Shown here: positions 46,810 through 57,961 of the stretch, one piece after another
Layout: each line of letters opens with the position of its first letter
Numbering within the stretch: position 1 is the stretch's first letter
Source of the DNA: Hibiscus mutabilis
Lineage: Eukaryota; Streptophyta; Magnoliopsida; Malvales; Malvaceae
Reading direction: 5' to 3'
DNA: 64,000 bases
NCBI GenBank assembly: GCA_019671005.1
Contig: CM033745.1
Coordinates: 36,997,834 to 37,061,833 of the forward strand
Position numbers and translations under genes: made by a program
Notes under the pieces: model-generated
Databases searched by the model: none
Seen by the model: only the letters and a program-made list of their open reading frames with translations
Told to the model about the DNA's origin: nothing

Positions 46810-48669
46810 AGCAAGCTAGGAGTAAATGAGTTGTTATTCGAGAGCCTTAGTATCGAGGTGAGTGTAGTCGGTGTCTTAAGAGTTGGCTAGGTGCCCAACT
46901 CGAATCATTGAACATTGAATTTGATATTACTAACCATTGAAATGAAGGTTTTTGCATAAAACATTATTGTAAGCTATGTTTGGTAAGTAAGTGGTAAGTA
47001 TTGCACTGAATTCATAAGTATTGCATAAATATGGTTATTGTTGGAAGCATTGAATTATTGATATGTTTATTGTTATGGAAAATTATTGATATATGTTATG
47101 GCCACTACCTATCGATATGAGATTATTGAACTATTGTTATGAACTTATTGTTATGAAACTATTGTATTGAACTATTGTGTATTGTACCTTGGGATCGAAG
47201 TATTGGATACAATTGACATGCAATAGAATTCATGAGCTCATTGGCATGAGTATTGGGCTCCGACCATGGTGCGGCGGAGGGATGTGTATTGTATTGGTCA
47301 ATTGGTGCGGTGGAGGGATGATGAATATGACACGACCATTATTGTTATTGTTGGTGTTGGGTGGAATTCGCGTATCCAAATACGGTTGAATCGATCCAAG
47401 GGAATTATTGGTTATTGATATTGCTTTTGTTGTGATATTATGATATTGCTCATTGATGATATGATATTGTTAATGCCATGTTATTAGTTAAGAATGATGA
47501 ACATACCATGTTTAACCATATGATTGATACCATGTCAAGAATTGTCATGGAAGTATGTTAAATGACATATCATGCTCATTCATCGTTATTGGCTACCTCA
47601 CTTAGACTATATAAGTCTAATGCATTCATCTTCCACATTTCAAGTTAAGAAGTTATCGGTTCGAGATAGGGATTAGTTGGAAGATCGGCAAGTCACCATA
47701 AACTTAGTAATGTGTTTTGTCCTTATGAACTCCTAAAATGGTGGCAAAGTAGTTAAACTAGTTACTTACAACTCTTTTGATGTATAAAAGTTGCCTAAGT
47801 TTTGTATAAGACAAAGTGGCCCTAAATGACCTTTTAAAAGTGACTAAAAATGGTTAACTTGCATATTTGACAATAAAAGGTGAAAACATAGTAAATGGAT
47901 TCAAATTAACATGAAATTTGGTATGCTAGTAGTTTATAATGTTTAAAACCTACTGGTAAAGTTTCATTGCATTTGGATAAAGTTTGGGAGGCCAAAATGA
48001 ATAAAAACCAGTAAAATATTACAGGTCATGGCGTATCAATACGGCCATGCATAAATTGGCTCAATGGAACAGGGCGTATCAGTACAGATTTTGATCACTG
48101 ATGGGAAAAAGGTATCGGTACGGTCATAGAGCGTATCGATATAGAGTCAACGCGGTCAATGCGTATCGATACTGGATTAGCTGTATCGGTACATGTTTGA
48201 CATCCTTCAAATCTAGAAATCTAAAATTTGGCTTAGCGTATCGATACGGCCCTTAGGGTATCGATACGATGTTAGTTAATTCTGTTGTGAAGAACAAAAA
48301 GAAGCTTTAGGCAGTTCACAAATTTATCACTATTAAATTCACGGTCTAATTAATCAGGTTAATGATATCTGAGAGTAATGGAACTTCACAGATTTATAGT
48401 TGATAAGTTTAATTACAAGTTGGTAATAAAGAATATGAGTTAGGGTCGCTAATTTGTAAAGTTTACGATTTAGTCCTTGAATTGAGAAAGGTTAAAATTG
48501 ACCCCGATTCTAATAAGACTAGCAACAAACATGTTTGATAAGTCTTGTAAGTGACTAATATAACACTCCAAAAAAGTTCTAAACTTCGATTCCGTCTTCC
48601 GATCGTCGAATAAGTTTTGATAACACTTTCTGACCCGGTTCTCTACCAGACCAGAAAGGGGGTGTTACA
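46810..48669 (-). mobile_element. Tekay/Del-like Gypsy LTR fragment with GTATCGATAC sub-repeats
   Basis: On the minus strand it starts TGTAACACCCCC (48669), the usual beginning of Tekay-type LTRs, and runs left to 46810, where it abuts the truncated Tat LTR. Between 48025 and 48265 the palindromic core GTATCGATAC and close variants recur at least seven times. No internal domain or second LTR is attached, so it is a solo or truncated LTR. No target duplication was found. Confidence 0.6.
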
Positions 48670-51600
48670 GTACTTCACATCTTCAGACATTAATTCAGCT
48701 TTCGAGGTCTCCTAGATACATGATGCTTGAGGCAATCCTTGGTGAGCCATTTTAGTGTTGCTCGTGCACTTGATATTCGAGGTATTTAATCTAGCTTAAT
48801 ATATTCATAATTTGAAGAGAAACTTATTTTCCCAAAAACATCCCCATTGAAATGTTGATCAACAATTAGCATGTATAAGCAAAGAAGTTTTCTTTACATT
48901 ACTTCAAGGATAAAATTCAGAATGCAAGGGCATGGATACAAATGATTGACCTAATAAGAAGGAGTAACCCACCAGTGGTTATGATGGAATTGCTAGCAAG
49001 ATTTTATATGCTAGTTAATTTAGGGACTTGAGGGCATGTGTTCACCCTAATGATAAGAAAGAAGAAGATTTGGCGAGAAAGGCCTCATGCGCCAAGTTAT
49101 GAGCGCACGTCAAAGAGTGTCATCTAAACTTAAGCTTGTTAAAGAAAGAATAAGAGGGCAACGAAGACAGAAGTATTTCAAGGTGAAAACACAAAGGACG
49201 CTTTGTGGAAAGTAAATCTAAAGTGAAAGTCTGAAATGACGCTTTAGATAACGAATTCAGATGGCCAGGAGAAACGAAATGAAAGGTTTGTTATCTTAAG
49301 AAGGAAGGCATCGACTCAGCCATCCAACATTGGTCAGAAGTCAACCAAAGGGTACAAGGTAACAGGTTACCAAGCGAGCGGGTATACTTTTGTCACCTTA
49401 CAGCAAAACGAGTTGTGGGAGTTGAAACTGATTTGGGAAAGATGGGATCCGCGGTTGCAAAGTTGGTTCTGTGAGAATTATGGTGGCATTGCACACTAGA
49501 AGGATGTCCAAGTTAATCGGCCTTCAGACTGAGCCATCTTTTTGTTTTAGGATCTCATTTTTGTTTGCTTCACTCTTTAACGAGAATAACCCGATGTCTA
49601 CGGTTGAGGTTTACACAAAGTCTTTGAAGTCCCATAATTATTCTTTGAAGCTTGAGACATTTGCTGAAATGAGTAAAGAATTGGGGCAATGGTTTGATTC
49701 AGAATCGCCAAGATAACACCGCCTTTTCATAGGAACATACCTATACACCCGGATGAGGCCACAAAGATGGGTATGTTCATGTTGGGGGATTTATGGGTCA
49801 ATCAATTTCCCTATGAATCTTGGTTGGCAACAATATCGCTATCTTGAACTTGTTTAAGCATTTGACGACGAAAGCTTTTCAGCATAACTTTATATCAAGG
49901 GTCTACATGGTGGATGCAGCATAATTTGTCAATGACTATAAGAAGAATAACCATTCACAGATTTGAGAATAAGGAAAATCTGGAAATCTAGGGGATACGA
50001 GCTCACCCAGACAAGAAGATTGTAGAAAACTTATCATGAAAAATCCATGAAGAAGTAACAGTTAAACCCGAGATAAGTGATGGTGATGTCAATCAGACCA
50101 TTGCAAATCAATGTCACCTTCTAAAAAGAACGAAGAAGGAAGGTTCAATTGATAGAAGTGAAGATCAGACCTTATTGAAGTCGGAAGGGTTCGAAAGATT
50201 TAGGGGCATGCGATCACCTCAATGTGGAGATTGGAGAGGAGTCATCATGAAGAGTCAATAAAGAAAAAATAACGAAACCGAAGTTAAGTGGGGTAGTGTT
50301 TCAGAAGTGGGGTTTAGGTAGCGACCGATTTTAGTCAAACCAGTATAGGCCATCCACATCTCCCCAAAATAAGATTTAAGATTTAGCGAAGATAGAAAGC
50401 CCGTGGAAAATAAGGGTGATCGATCAGAAAGCAAGAATGCTTCCCCAACATCTCTAAAAATGTCATAATTCATGCATCATATTTAGTTAGACATCCCTAG
50501 GTTAGGAACATGCTAACTCATATCACCAAAGCATTTTGGTTGTTTTGACAGATTTGAAGATTGAAAAAGATTTTGACTTAAAACTTCCTATTCGGAGAAG
50601 TAAATCTCAGTAAAGATGATGAGTCCCTAAGCGAGAGGAACTCACCCAACAAGAATTCGAAGAGTCTCCAAGGAGGAGGACTCGTTTTGCCCAGCAAGAA
50701 TGGCGCAAAATGAGTAGAGCTTGTCCGTGAATGAGTAGTTTATGGTAAAGAACTGTTCAGACTTCAACCTTGATAGAAAGATGAGAAAGTCATGGTAGGA
50801 TAAGCTTAAAGAAGATGAGAAATCTTTAAGGGAAATACAAAAAGTTCAAAGTGAGAAGAACTTTTTTGTATTCAAAAGGATCCCATAATTCATCAGCATC
50901 TACAAGGATTAAAGAAATTCGATGTGAGGGGAACAACTTCCGCCTTCGGTAATGTTGAATCGTGGGGAATGAAGAATTTTGCAGTGAGAAGAACAACTCC
51001 AGAATTTGAGCTTCAATCAAAGAATTTCATAACAAAGAGAGCAGTTTTAAGCTTCGAAAGCCGGTTCATTTCCCCGTTAAGATTTTTGGGCCTTAAGTAA
51101 ACTATCTGAGCATGATGCTAGAGTGCTAATATGGCAAGAAACTGGGACAATGTCTCAATATTTTCCAAGCTTTAGCCTTTCAAAAAACAAAGGAAAAGTT
51201 TCTTGGTACTCATGAAGAAAAACAGGGTGCCATTTCGAAGCCAAAAGTTTTATATATGAAGAACCCAAAGCTCCAGGATTTTAAAGCCAAAGGTTCTATA
51301 TAGGAAGAACCAGAAGCTCCAGGATTTCAAAGCCAAAGGTTCTATATAGGAAGAACCTGAAGCTCCAGGATTTCAAAGCCAAAGGTTCTATATAGGAAGA
51401 ACCCGAAGCTGCAAGATTTCAAAGCTAAAGGTTCTATGTAGGAAGAACTCGAAGCTCTAGGATTTCAAAGCCAAAGGTTATATATAGGAAGAACCCAAAG
51501 CTCCAAGACTTCAAAGCGAGGAGTTTTATATAGGAAAAACTCATAGCTTCAAGATTTCAAGGCGAGAAGTTCTATACAGGAAGAGCTGGTAGCTCAAAGG

Positions 51601-51925
51601 ATCCACCCAGATAAAGCGAAAGGTTCTATATAGGAAGAACCCATAGCACCAAGACTTTAAAGCGAAGAGTTCTATGTAGGAAGGACACGCAGCTTCAAGA
51701 TTTCAAGGTAATAAGTTCTATATAGGAGGAACTTGCGGCCTGAAAATACATCACTGAGGACAAGATAAAGGTTTTATATAGGAAGAACTCGCAGCTCCAA
51801 GGCTTCATATGGAGGAAGAGTATAACAGTTCCATATAGGAGGGACTTATGGCTTCAAATCTCCGAACAGGGAAGTCGGACAAAATTAGTGCTTATGTTCT
51901 TTACTTTATTCTTGTTCTACAAGTA
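48670..51925 (+). other. Internal 3' non-coding region of the second Tat-type element
   Basis: About 3.2 kb without any frame resembling gag or pol. Short frames such as 49471-49716 have no recognisable domain. It is purine-rich (many GAAGA and AAGAAG runs) and mirrors the pyrimidine-rich 3' region of the minus-strand element. It may retain parts of a decayed post-integrase region. Confidence 0.5.
51235..51855 (+). repeat. ~45-bp minisatellite built on GTTCTATATAGGAAGAAC
   Basis: About thirteen imperfect copies of a unit reading roughly TTTCAAAGCCAAAGGTTCTATATAGGAAGAACCCGAAGCTCCAGGA (shown degenerate; units drift). Each contains a core whose ends GTTC and GAAC can pair. The first Tat-type element has about eight copies of the same unit, inverted, at 13800-14185. 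Confidence 0.85.
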
Positions 51926-51943
51926 TAAGCAAAGAGGGGCAGT
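51926..51943 (+). other. Polypurine tract of the second Tat-type element
   Basis: AAGCAAAGAGGGGCAGT directly precedes the LTR start TGTAATCAC at 51944. Confidence 0.8.
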
Positions 51944-52383
51944 TGTAATCACAAATTTTGTCCGGGATAAAATTTTTTACTTCGTTTTATAATAATGGGC
52001 TTATATGGGCTGTTGTTTTATTATTAACCATATATATATGTATGTATGTGGCTGTTGTTAAAATCCAAAAGCAAAAAATATTACTATTAGTATGTGTCTT
52101 ATTAACTATATATATGTGTGTGTTGCTACTAGAAAAACTAAAAAATTGATTAATTATTAGTTCTCTTTTAATTAGATCTTTATATTTATAGGTTGTTATT
52201 TGCTATCATATTATCATATGTTATGTTTTTAAGACCAAAAATTACTAAGTTATATATATGTCACCATATCATTGTTATAATTTAATATGTTATTGTTCAT
52301 TTGAAAAACCCAAAAACCCAAAATATATTACTAGTATTATATATCTATATTTTGTTAGATATTATCTATATATACCCTAGAAT

Positions 52384-53102
52384 NNNNNNNNNNNNNNNNN
52401 NNNNNNNNNNNNNNNNNNNNNNNNNNNNNNNNNNNNNNNNNNNNNNNNNNNNNNNNNNNNNNNNNNNNNNNNNNNNNNNNNNNNNNNNNNNNNNNNNNNN
52501 NNNNNNNNNNNNNNNNNNNNNNNNNNNNNNNNNNNNNNNNNNNNNNNNNNNNNNNNNNNNNNNNNNNNNNNNNNNNNNNNNNNNNNNNNNNNNNNNNNNN
52601 NNNNNNNNNNNNNNNNNNNNNNNNNNNNNNNNNNNNNNNNNNNNNNNNNNNNNNNNNNNNNNNNNNNNNNNNNNNNNNNNNNNNNNNNNNNNNNNNNNNN
52701 NNNNNNNNNNNNNNNNNNNNNNNNNNNNNNNNNNNNNNNNNNNNNNNNNNNNNNNNNNNNNNNNNNNNNNNNNNNNNNNNNNNNNNNNNNNNNNNNNNNN
52801 NNNNNNNNNNNNNNNNNNNNNNNNNNNNNNNNNNNNNNNNNNNNNNNNNNNNNNNNNNNNNNNNNNNNNNNNNNNNNNNNNNNNNNNNNNNNNNNNNNNN
52901 NNNNNNNNNNNNNNNNNNNNNNNNNNNNNNNNNNNNNNNNNNNNNNNNNNNNNNNNNNNNNNNNNNNNNNNNNNNNNNNNNNNNNNNNNNNNNNNNNNNN
53001 NNNNNNNNNNNNNNNNNNNNNNNNNNNNNNNNNNNNNNNNNNNNNNNNNNNNNNNNNNNNNNNNNNNNNNNNNNNNNNNNNNNNNNNNNNNNNNNNNNNN
53101 NN
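52384..53102. other. Assembly gap (719 N)
   Basis: Unknown sequence between the LTR part ending at 52383 and a plastid rpoA fragment. Its non-round length suggests an estimated rather than default gap size. Confidence 1.
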
Positions 53103-53212
53103 AGTGGAGACAGAATAAAGCGCCCATAATAAAGACGCTTACTATCTGTTCTTGATTCAACACACTTCCACTATAGTGTCCGAGTAGAGACTTTTACTTT
53201 CTCTCGAACCAT
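53103..53212 (-). pseudogene. rpoA: Plastid RNA polymerase alpha subunit, N-terminal fragment
   Basis: From ATG at 53212 it reads MVREKV, STRTL, then TAG (53171-53173) where plastids have Gln, then WKCVESRTDSKRLYYGRFIL before the N gap. In plastids this is a core subunit of the plastid-encoded polymerase. Here it is a nuclear fragment with a nonsense mutation. Confidence 0.9.
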
Positions 53213-53277
53213 ATAATATTATTTGATCAGATCATTGAATCATTTATTTCTCTTAAAATCTCTTTAGTGTTTATTTC

Positions 53278-53692
53278 TACACACATCTTTTTTTAGGGGG
53301 TCTACAGCCGTTATGTGGCATAGGGGTTACATCCCGTACGAAACTTAATAGTATACCACTTCTACGAATAGCTCGTAATGCTGCATCTCTTCCGAGACCA
53401 GGACCCTTTATCATAACTTCTGCTCGTTGCATACCTTGCTCTACTACTGCTCGAATAGCATTTCCCGCTGCGGTTTGAGCAGCAAAAGGGGTCCCCCTTC
53501 TTGTACCCTTGAATCCACAAGTACCGGCGGAGGACCAAGAAATTACCCGACCCGTACATCATAATTGATAACAATGGTATTGTTGAAACTTGCTTGAACA
53601 TGAATAACTCCTTTTGGTATTCTACGTGCACTTTTCCGTGCACTCTCGCGCCTACTCCTACGTGAACCAACTTTTGGTATAGGTTTTGCCAT
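53278..53692 (-). pseudogene. rps11: Plastid ribosomal protein S11, frameshifted nuclear copy
   Basis: ATG at 53692 gives MAKPIPKVGSRRSR and RRIPKGVIHVQASFNNTIV, then a stop in the wrong frame. The remainder (GTCGFKGT, GTPFAAQTAA, GMQRAEVMIKGPGLGRDAAL, GCRPPKKR) is in another frame and ends at TAG 53278-53280. The span is 415 nt versus 417 for a normal 138-residue S11, so two bases are missing, one probably in the CGGGG run. Confidence 0.92.
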
Positions 53693-53836
53693 ATTTTATC
53701 CTTTCATAAAGATAAGTCAGAGATATATGGATATATCCATTTCATGTCAAAACAGATCTTCTATTTTTTTATTTGTTTATCGCTTTCTTTAAGATTAGTT
53801 TCTTTTCTTTAAGGAGTTCTTTTTAGAATAGAAAGA

Positions 53837-53950
53837 TTATCCTTGTCTTTGTTTATGTCTCGGGTTAAAACAAATTACGATAATTCGTCCCCTCCTACGG
53901 ATTAGTTGACATTTTTCACAAATTTTACGAACGGAAGCCCTTATTTTCAT
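53837..53950 (-). pseudogene. rpl36: Plastid ribosomal protein L36, intact frame in nuclear copy
   Basis: ATG at 53950 opens a full 37-codon frame (MKIRASVRKICEKCQLI ... RHKQRQG) ending TAA 53837-53839, with the zinc-binding Cys residues visible. It lies in the expected place upstream of rps11. Although the frame is intact it has only plastid promoter context and is embedded in an LTR, so expression is unlikely. Confidence 0.92.
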
Positions 53951-54393
53951 AGTTGTTATTCCTTAAATTTTTCCGAATCCACTTATTGGAAGAAAATAAG
54001 TTTCTTGAAATTTTTGAACCTTGTTTTAGGTTTTAGTAGTGTTATTAGTTCGGTTCCCTATTATTATATATTACCATATATCATTATTGTCATTACATTA
54101 TCATTTATTATTACTATTACTATTATTATTATTATTATTATTATAACTTCTATTAATTAATCACCAGAAAAGAATCTAAAAATTATAAACTATATTATCT
54201 TATAACGAACAACCCAAGTTTAAATAAGCAAAGCCCAACTTTAATTTAAAATAAACAGTCCATTTACAAGCCCAGAATTATTAATTACATATATACATAT
54301 TCGGCCCAATAAAGCCCAACTAACTAAAACATAATCTGATAACCAAAGAAAAACCCTAATACATCCATCTTTTCTTGCAACCGCCTAATCCCA

Positions 54394-54422
54394 ACCATTA
54401 GATCTAGAAGAGATCTAATGGT
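54394..54422. repeat. LTR hairpin, 3' copy
   Basis: Perfect 12-bp arms ACCATTAGATCT and AGATCTAATGGT around five bases. Compared with 45498-45526, both arms changed (CG to CA and CG to TG) and kept pairing. Confidence 0.75.
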
Positions 54423-57400
54423 CCAGATTCAGAGGATAAAGGCCCTTCCACTTCTTCACGTGCCACGTGCCGACTCATCAGCTTCTTCACCCGCGCGTGA
54501 CATGCACGCATCAGACTCATCATCTTCCCAGCCGCGTGGAGCAGACCGCCTGACCCTTCGGCTGCCGTCATCCTCTACCTCCACCAATAGCCACCAACAC
54601 CTTACTCTCCAAGTTGCTCCTCTCTCTGGTCCCCTCCTCCTCGTCGACCTCCATGCATGCAAGAGAGAAAATAAAAATAACAACAATATCAAAAGCAAAT
54701 CACAATATTAGACATTTCAGAAATCGACCATATCAGAAACAAAAGCAACCAATGACAGATTTTAATGTATTTTCATATATTTGGTTATAAGAACCGAAAC
54801 CCCAAACATTATAAAGAAGAGACGTGCATATTCAGAGAAGCAATACAAAAAAGAGACTTTCTTATGTATCTTTTTCTACCTTGTTATTTCGAAGCATATT
54901 ATAAAAAACATAAAAAGTTAGGGTTTAGAGTTTACCCCGCGTCATTTTGCCTTTCCCTTACGTCTGTTCCTCTTCCTCGCCGGTGACAAGCCTACCAGCC
55001 TCTCTAAGGCCACACATGGTAAGGACGCAGACCAAAAGGGGAGGTTATGTTTTTTGAAAAAGAACGGTTCCGATTCATTTTTTGTTAGATCTAAAGGGAT
55101 TCGGTTGTTCTTTAGGAAAATCAGTGGTCGATTTTGAAATTATAGAGGCAAAAAGAGTTGTTTGACGACAGTTTTGGGTTCGCAGGCCACTGGCGAGCGA
55201 CGATCGACGCGGCGGAGCATCATCGGGTTCTGGGTTTTGCTCCGATGAACGGTGGTGTTCATTAGAGCTCCAAGGGAAGAGAGAGAAAGTAAGGAGGTTT
55301 TCAAAGCGTTTTTGGATGAAAATGGCTAAAAATTTCCTCTTTTTGCAAAATAAGTAGCTTTTATACTCGTTATAAAAAGGGCAATTGTTTAATTACCTCA
55401 TTAAACCCCTCTGCCCCACCTTAATAGCACCTTCAGGGTTTCCGCATGGGTAAATCGCGTTATGAGTCCTCCGCGTGGGATAATCACAATAGCAAGCCAT
55501 TTCGTCATTTTTTAATTATGTCTCCGGTCCATGTGATTTTAAACCGTTTGTGATTTCATCCTCGTTTTCTTTTTAAAACCTGGCCCTTAATTTTGATCTT
55601 TGTTCAGTTTGGCCCTTTTCCAGTAATTAAAAACCTTTATATTTATTTCTTTTTCATGCATTTTATTTTCCAGCTTTTATATTGTTGATAATCTTTATTT
55701 TTGTTATATGTTTGTTTGTGGTTGTTGGAATTATATTATACATGGTTATTATATATATATATTTATAAGATATAGTCTAGTTATAGTATATGGTCTTCCT
55801 ATGTTACAATATATTTTTTCTATATAATATATGTTGAATAGTTTCTTTTAAAATATATATATATATATAACATCTTTTTGATATGATATGTACAATATAT
55901 CTTTTGTATATTAAATATAGATATTAAGGTTTTCATATATAATAAAGTTTTTTAACACATATACAATATAAGTTTTTTAATACATGGCTTTTAGAATATC
56001 CAATATAGTTTTATATACATAATATATATTTTATATAATGTATAGTTGTAATATATGTTAGCTTTTTATCTTGTGGTTTTTGATACATGTTTATTTATGT
56101 CTTGGGCCTTTGTTTCTTTTGGGCTTAGTTGGGAATTAGGATAGTTTGGGCTTAGGGTTAACCTTAGCTTAGTGGGCCCTGGGTTTAGCCTTTTGGGCCT
56201 TAGCTTGTTAAGTTAGTTTTAGATTATTTCAGGAATTAATTTAATTAATTTAGGTCGTTAGCTCGTCTAATAGGGGCACAATCCTTAAATTAATTAAGTT
56301 AATTCTAGGATTAGTTTTAGAGTTGTAGTTAGTCTTAATGTTCGAATCAGTTTAGTGAATTTAAATTTGCCTTTGGATTATTGGGGTAAATGTTAAATTC
56401 ATTAAAATTGGTCATACACCTCTTAATTATCTTTTAAGAATAAATTGACATGGAAATTAGACTAACATTTTATTTAAAAGCTATGATTAATTAATTTGGC
56501 TTATTCTAAATAGTATTCTTGGCTTATTGGAATACTAGTTTAAAATTAATCGAATTAATTATCATATCACAAGATAACTCATAATTTATTAGGGTTATCT
56601 ACCCTTTTAGGATTAATTAATTTAGGGTTAATACTAGAAGCACCTAACTAATAATTAGACCACTAATCGAATTTCTCATAACTTGGGCCTTTTAAGGGTA
56701 GGACTTGGGTGAGCTTCCTTTTGTGTATTTCTATTTGTGCCTTTCAATGTTATCCCTTAATTGTCATTCATATGACTTTTAATGTCTTGATTGCTTGTTA
56801 ATTAACCTAAATCATAAAAATGTATTCATTAATCCCGATATAAGTGTCGTAACAATATTGCCTTAATAGATGTCGACCGAATACTTGGATTAATCTTTAC
56901 CGTCCCAAGGTAAATGATGATTAAAATCGACCAGATCATAACATTATATTTTCACTGTCTGCATCATGCATAAAGGTAACGTATGGGATCCGAACCGTAA
57001 ACTAACACGGTAGTCGGCCTTATTCGATGTCGATTTAGTCTATGGTCCGGTGTATTGTCATCCTTATAAATTAAATGTCTAATTAATTTGATCCTACCGA
57101 TTCGATAAGGCCCGTGTAATTAAGGCCCATTTCTAACTAAGTACACCAAATTAAAGTCATTTCAAATTTCAATTGATTTTTCATCATCTTAAAGGCAACA
57201 AATATTATGGTACCGACAGCCGGGTGTGATGGGGTGCTAATCCTTTCCCGCGCATAACCAACTCCCGTACCCTTTCATAACGAATCTCTGGTATTTTATG
57301 GTGTCCGGCCTACCTTACCCAAGTGGCCGGTGGCAACTCCAAGTTTTTATTGATTTTCGAAAGAGATCTTCAAAAATAAATCCCCATTTTTAGCAAAGAT

Positions 57401-57513
57401 TTCAAAGAATTGATTTAAGGGGTAAATTCGTAGTGTCAAACCTTACGGAACAATACTTAATTATGGTTTTCTTAAAAAAACGTCGCTACAGTCTTCTAAT
57501 AAGGTGTTATGAG

Positions 57514-57953
57514 TAGGGGTATACAAAATAAACTGAACCATTAACTGTAATCGTTAACCGGTATAACCGTTAAAATTTACTGGTTAATTAACTTACCGTT
57601 AAAGCTTACAAAGGTTTCGATTAACCAACCATTAAAAATGGTGGTTAATAATTAACAGTTTGGTTAACTGTTATGAAATTATTTAGACATAAAATGAAGT
57701 TTGTGATTGGAAATTTTTTATTTAAATATTTTTTCTTAAAATTTTAATACAATATTTATCAGAGAGATAATTTCATTACCCTCAAAAGAATTATTGAACA
57801 TTTGAAAAAAATTGTACTAGGTTAACATGTAACCTAACCGTTAAGTAGCAGTTAACCGCTTAAAAATTTAATAGTCAACCATTTTAATGGTAGGTTACTG
57901 TTTAATAACCGTTTAGACTAAATTGTACGATTAACCTACCATGAATTCCCCTA
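57514..57953. mobile_element. hAT-like non-autonomous element with 8-bp duplication
   Basis: Termini TAGGGGTATACAA and GAATTCCCCTA. The subterminal regions are inverted and rich in GGTTAAC/GTTAACC motifs. The flanks GTTATGAG (57506-57513) and GTAATGAG (57954-57961) differ at one base, as expected for an aged 8-bp hAT target duplication. Confidence 0.7.
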
Positions 57954-57961
57954 GTAATGAG

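Larger units (their letters stand above)
53103..54023 (-). mobile_element. Nuclear plastid DNA insert (NUPT): rpoA 5' part, rps11, rpl36
   Basis: The gene order and strand rpl36, rps11, rpoA equals the plastid genome. It is joined at about 54023 to LTR sequence (TTTTAGGTTTTAGTAG), where the other LTR copy is continuous. A stop in rpoA and a frameshift in rps11 show it evolves as nuclear junk and not as a live plastid genome. Its left border is hidden in the N gap. Confidence 0.9.
44672..57490 (+). mobile_element. Second Tat/Ogre-type LTR element, without recognisable pol, with nested insertions
   Basis: It is bounded by the 5-bp duplication GTCTT (44667-44671 and 57491-57495). The 3' LTR starts TGTAATCACAAATTTTG at 51944 after a polypurine tract and ends GTCGCTACA at 57490. 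The 5' LTR starts TACAATCACTAATTTTG at 44672 (TG changed to TA). The internal region contains no gag or pol that I can recognise and matches only the 3' non-coding part of the first Tat-type element, so it is a deleted or non-autonomous derivative. A Tekay-like LTR fragment interrupts the 5' side. Plastid DNA and the N gap interrupt the 3' LTR. Confidence 0.8.
51944..57490 (+). repeat. 3' LTR of the second Tat-type element, interrupted
   Basis: Left part 51944-52383, then the N gap and plastid DNA, then 54024-57490. Without the insert it is about 3.9 kb. Up to 55670 it matches the 5' LTR; 55671-57490 survives only here. Near its end a block with TGATGGGGTGCTAATCC and GTGGCCGGTGGCAACTCC corresponds to the 25790-25920 block of the first element's LTR. 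Confidence 0.75.

Noticed and set aside
51235..51855. CRISPR-like array
   Set aside because: Units are contiguous tandem repeats without unique spacers, in a plant LTR element.
52301..53163. Long open frames on both strands across 52301-53163
   Set aside because: They consist almost entirely of the 719-base N gap, read as open by default.
53103..54023. Contamination by plastid reads
   Set aside because: The stop in rpoA, the frameshift in rps11 and the clean join to LTR sequence favour a real nuclear insert; a mis-join at the N gap itself cannot be excluded.
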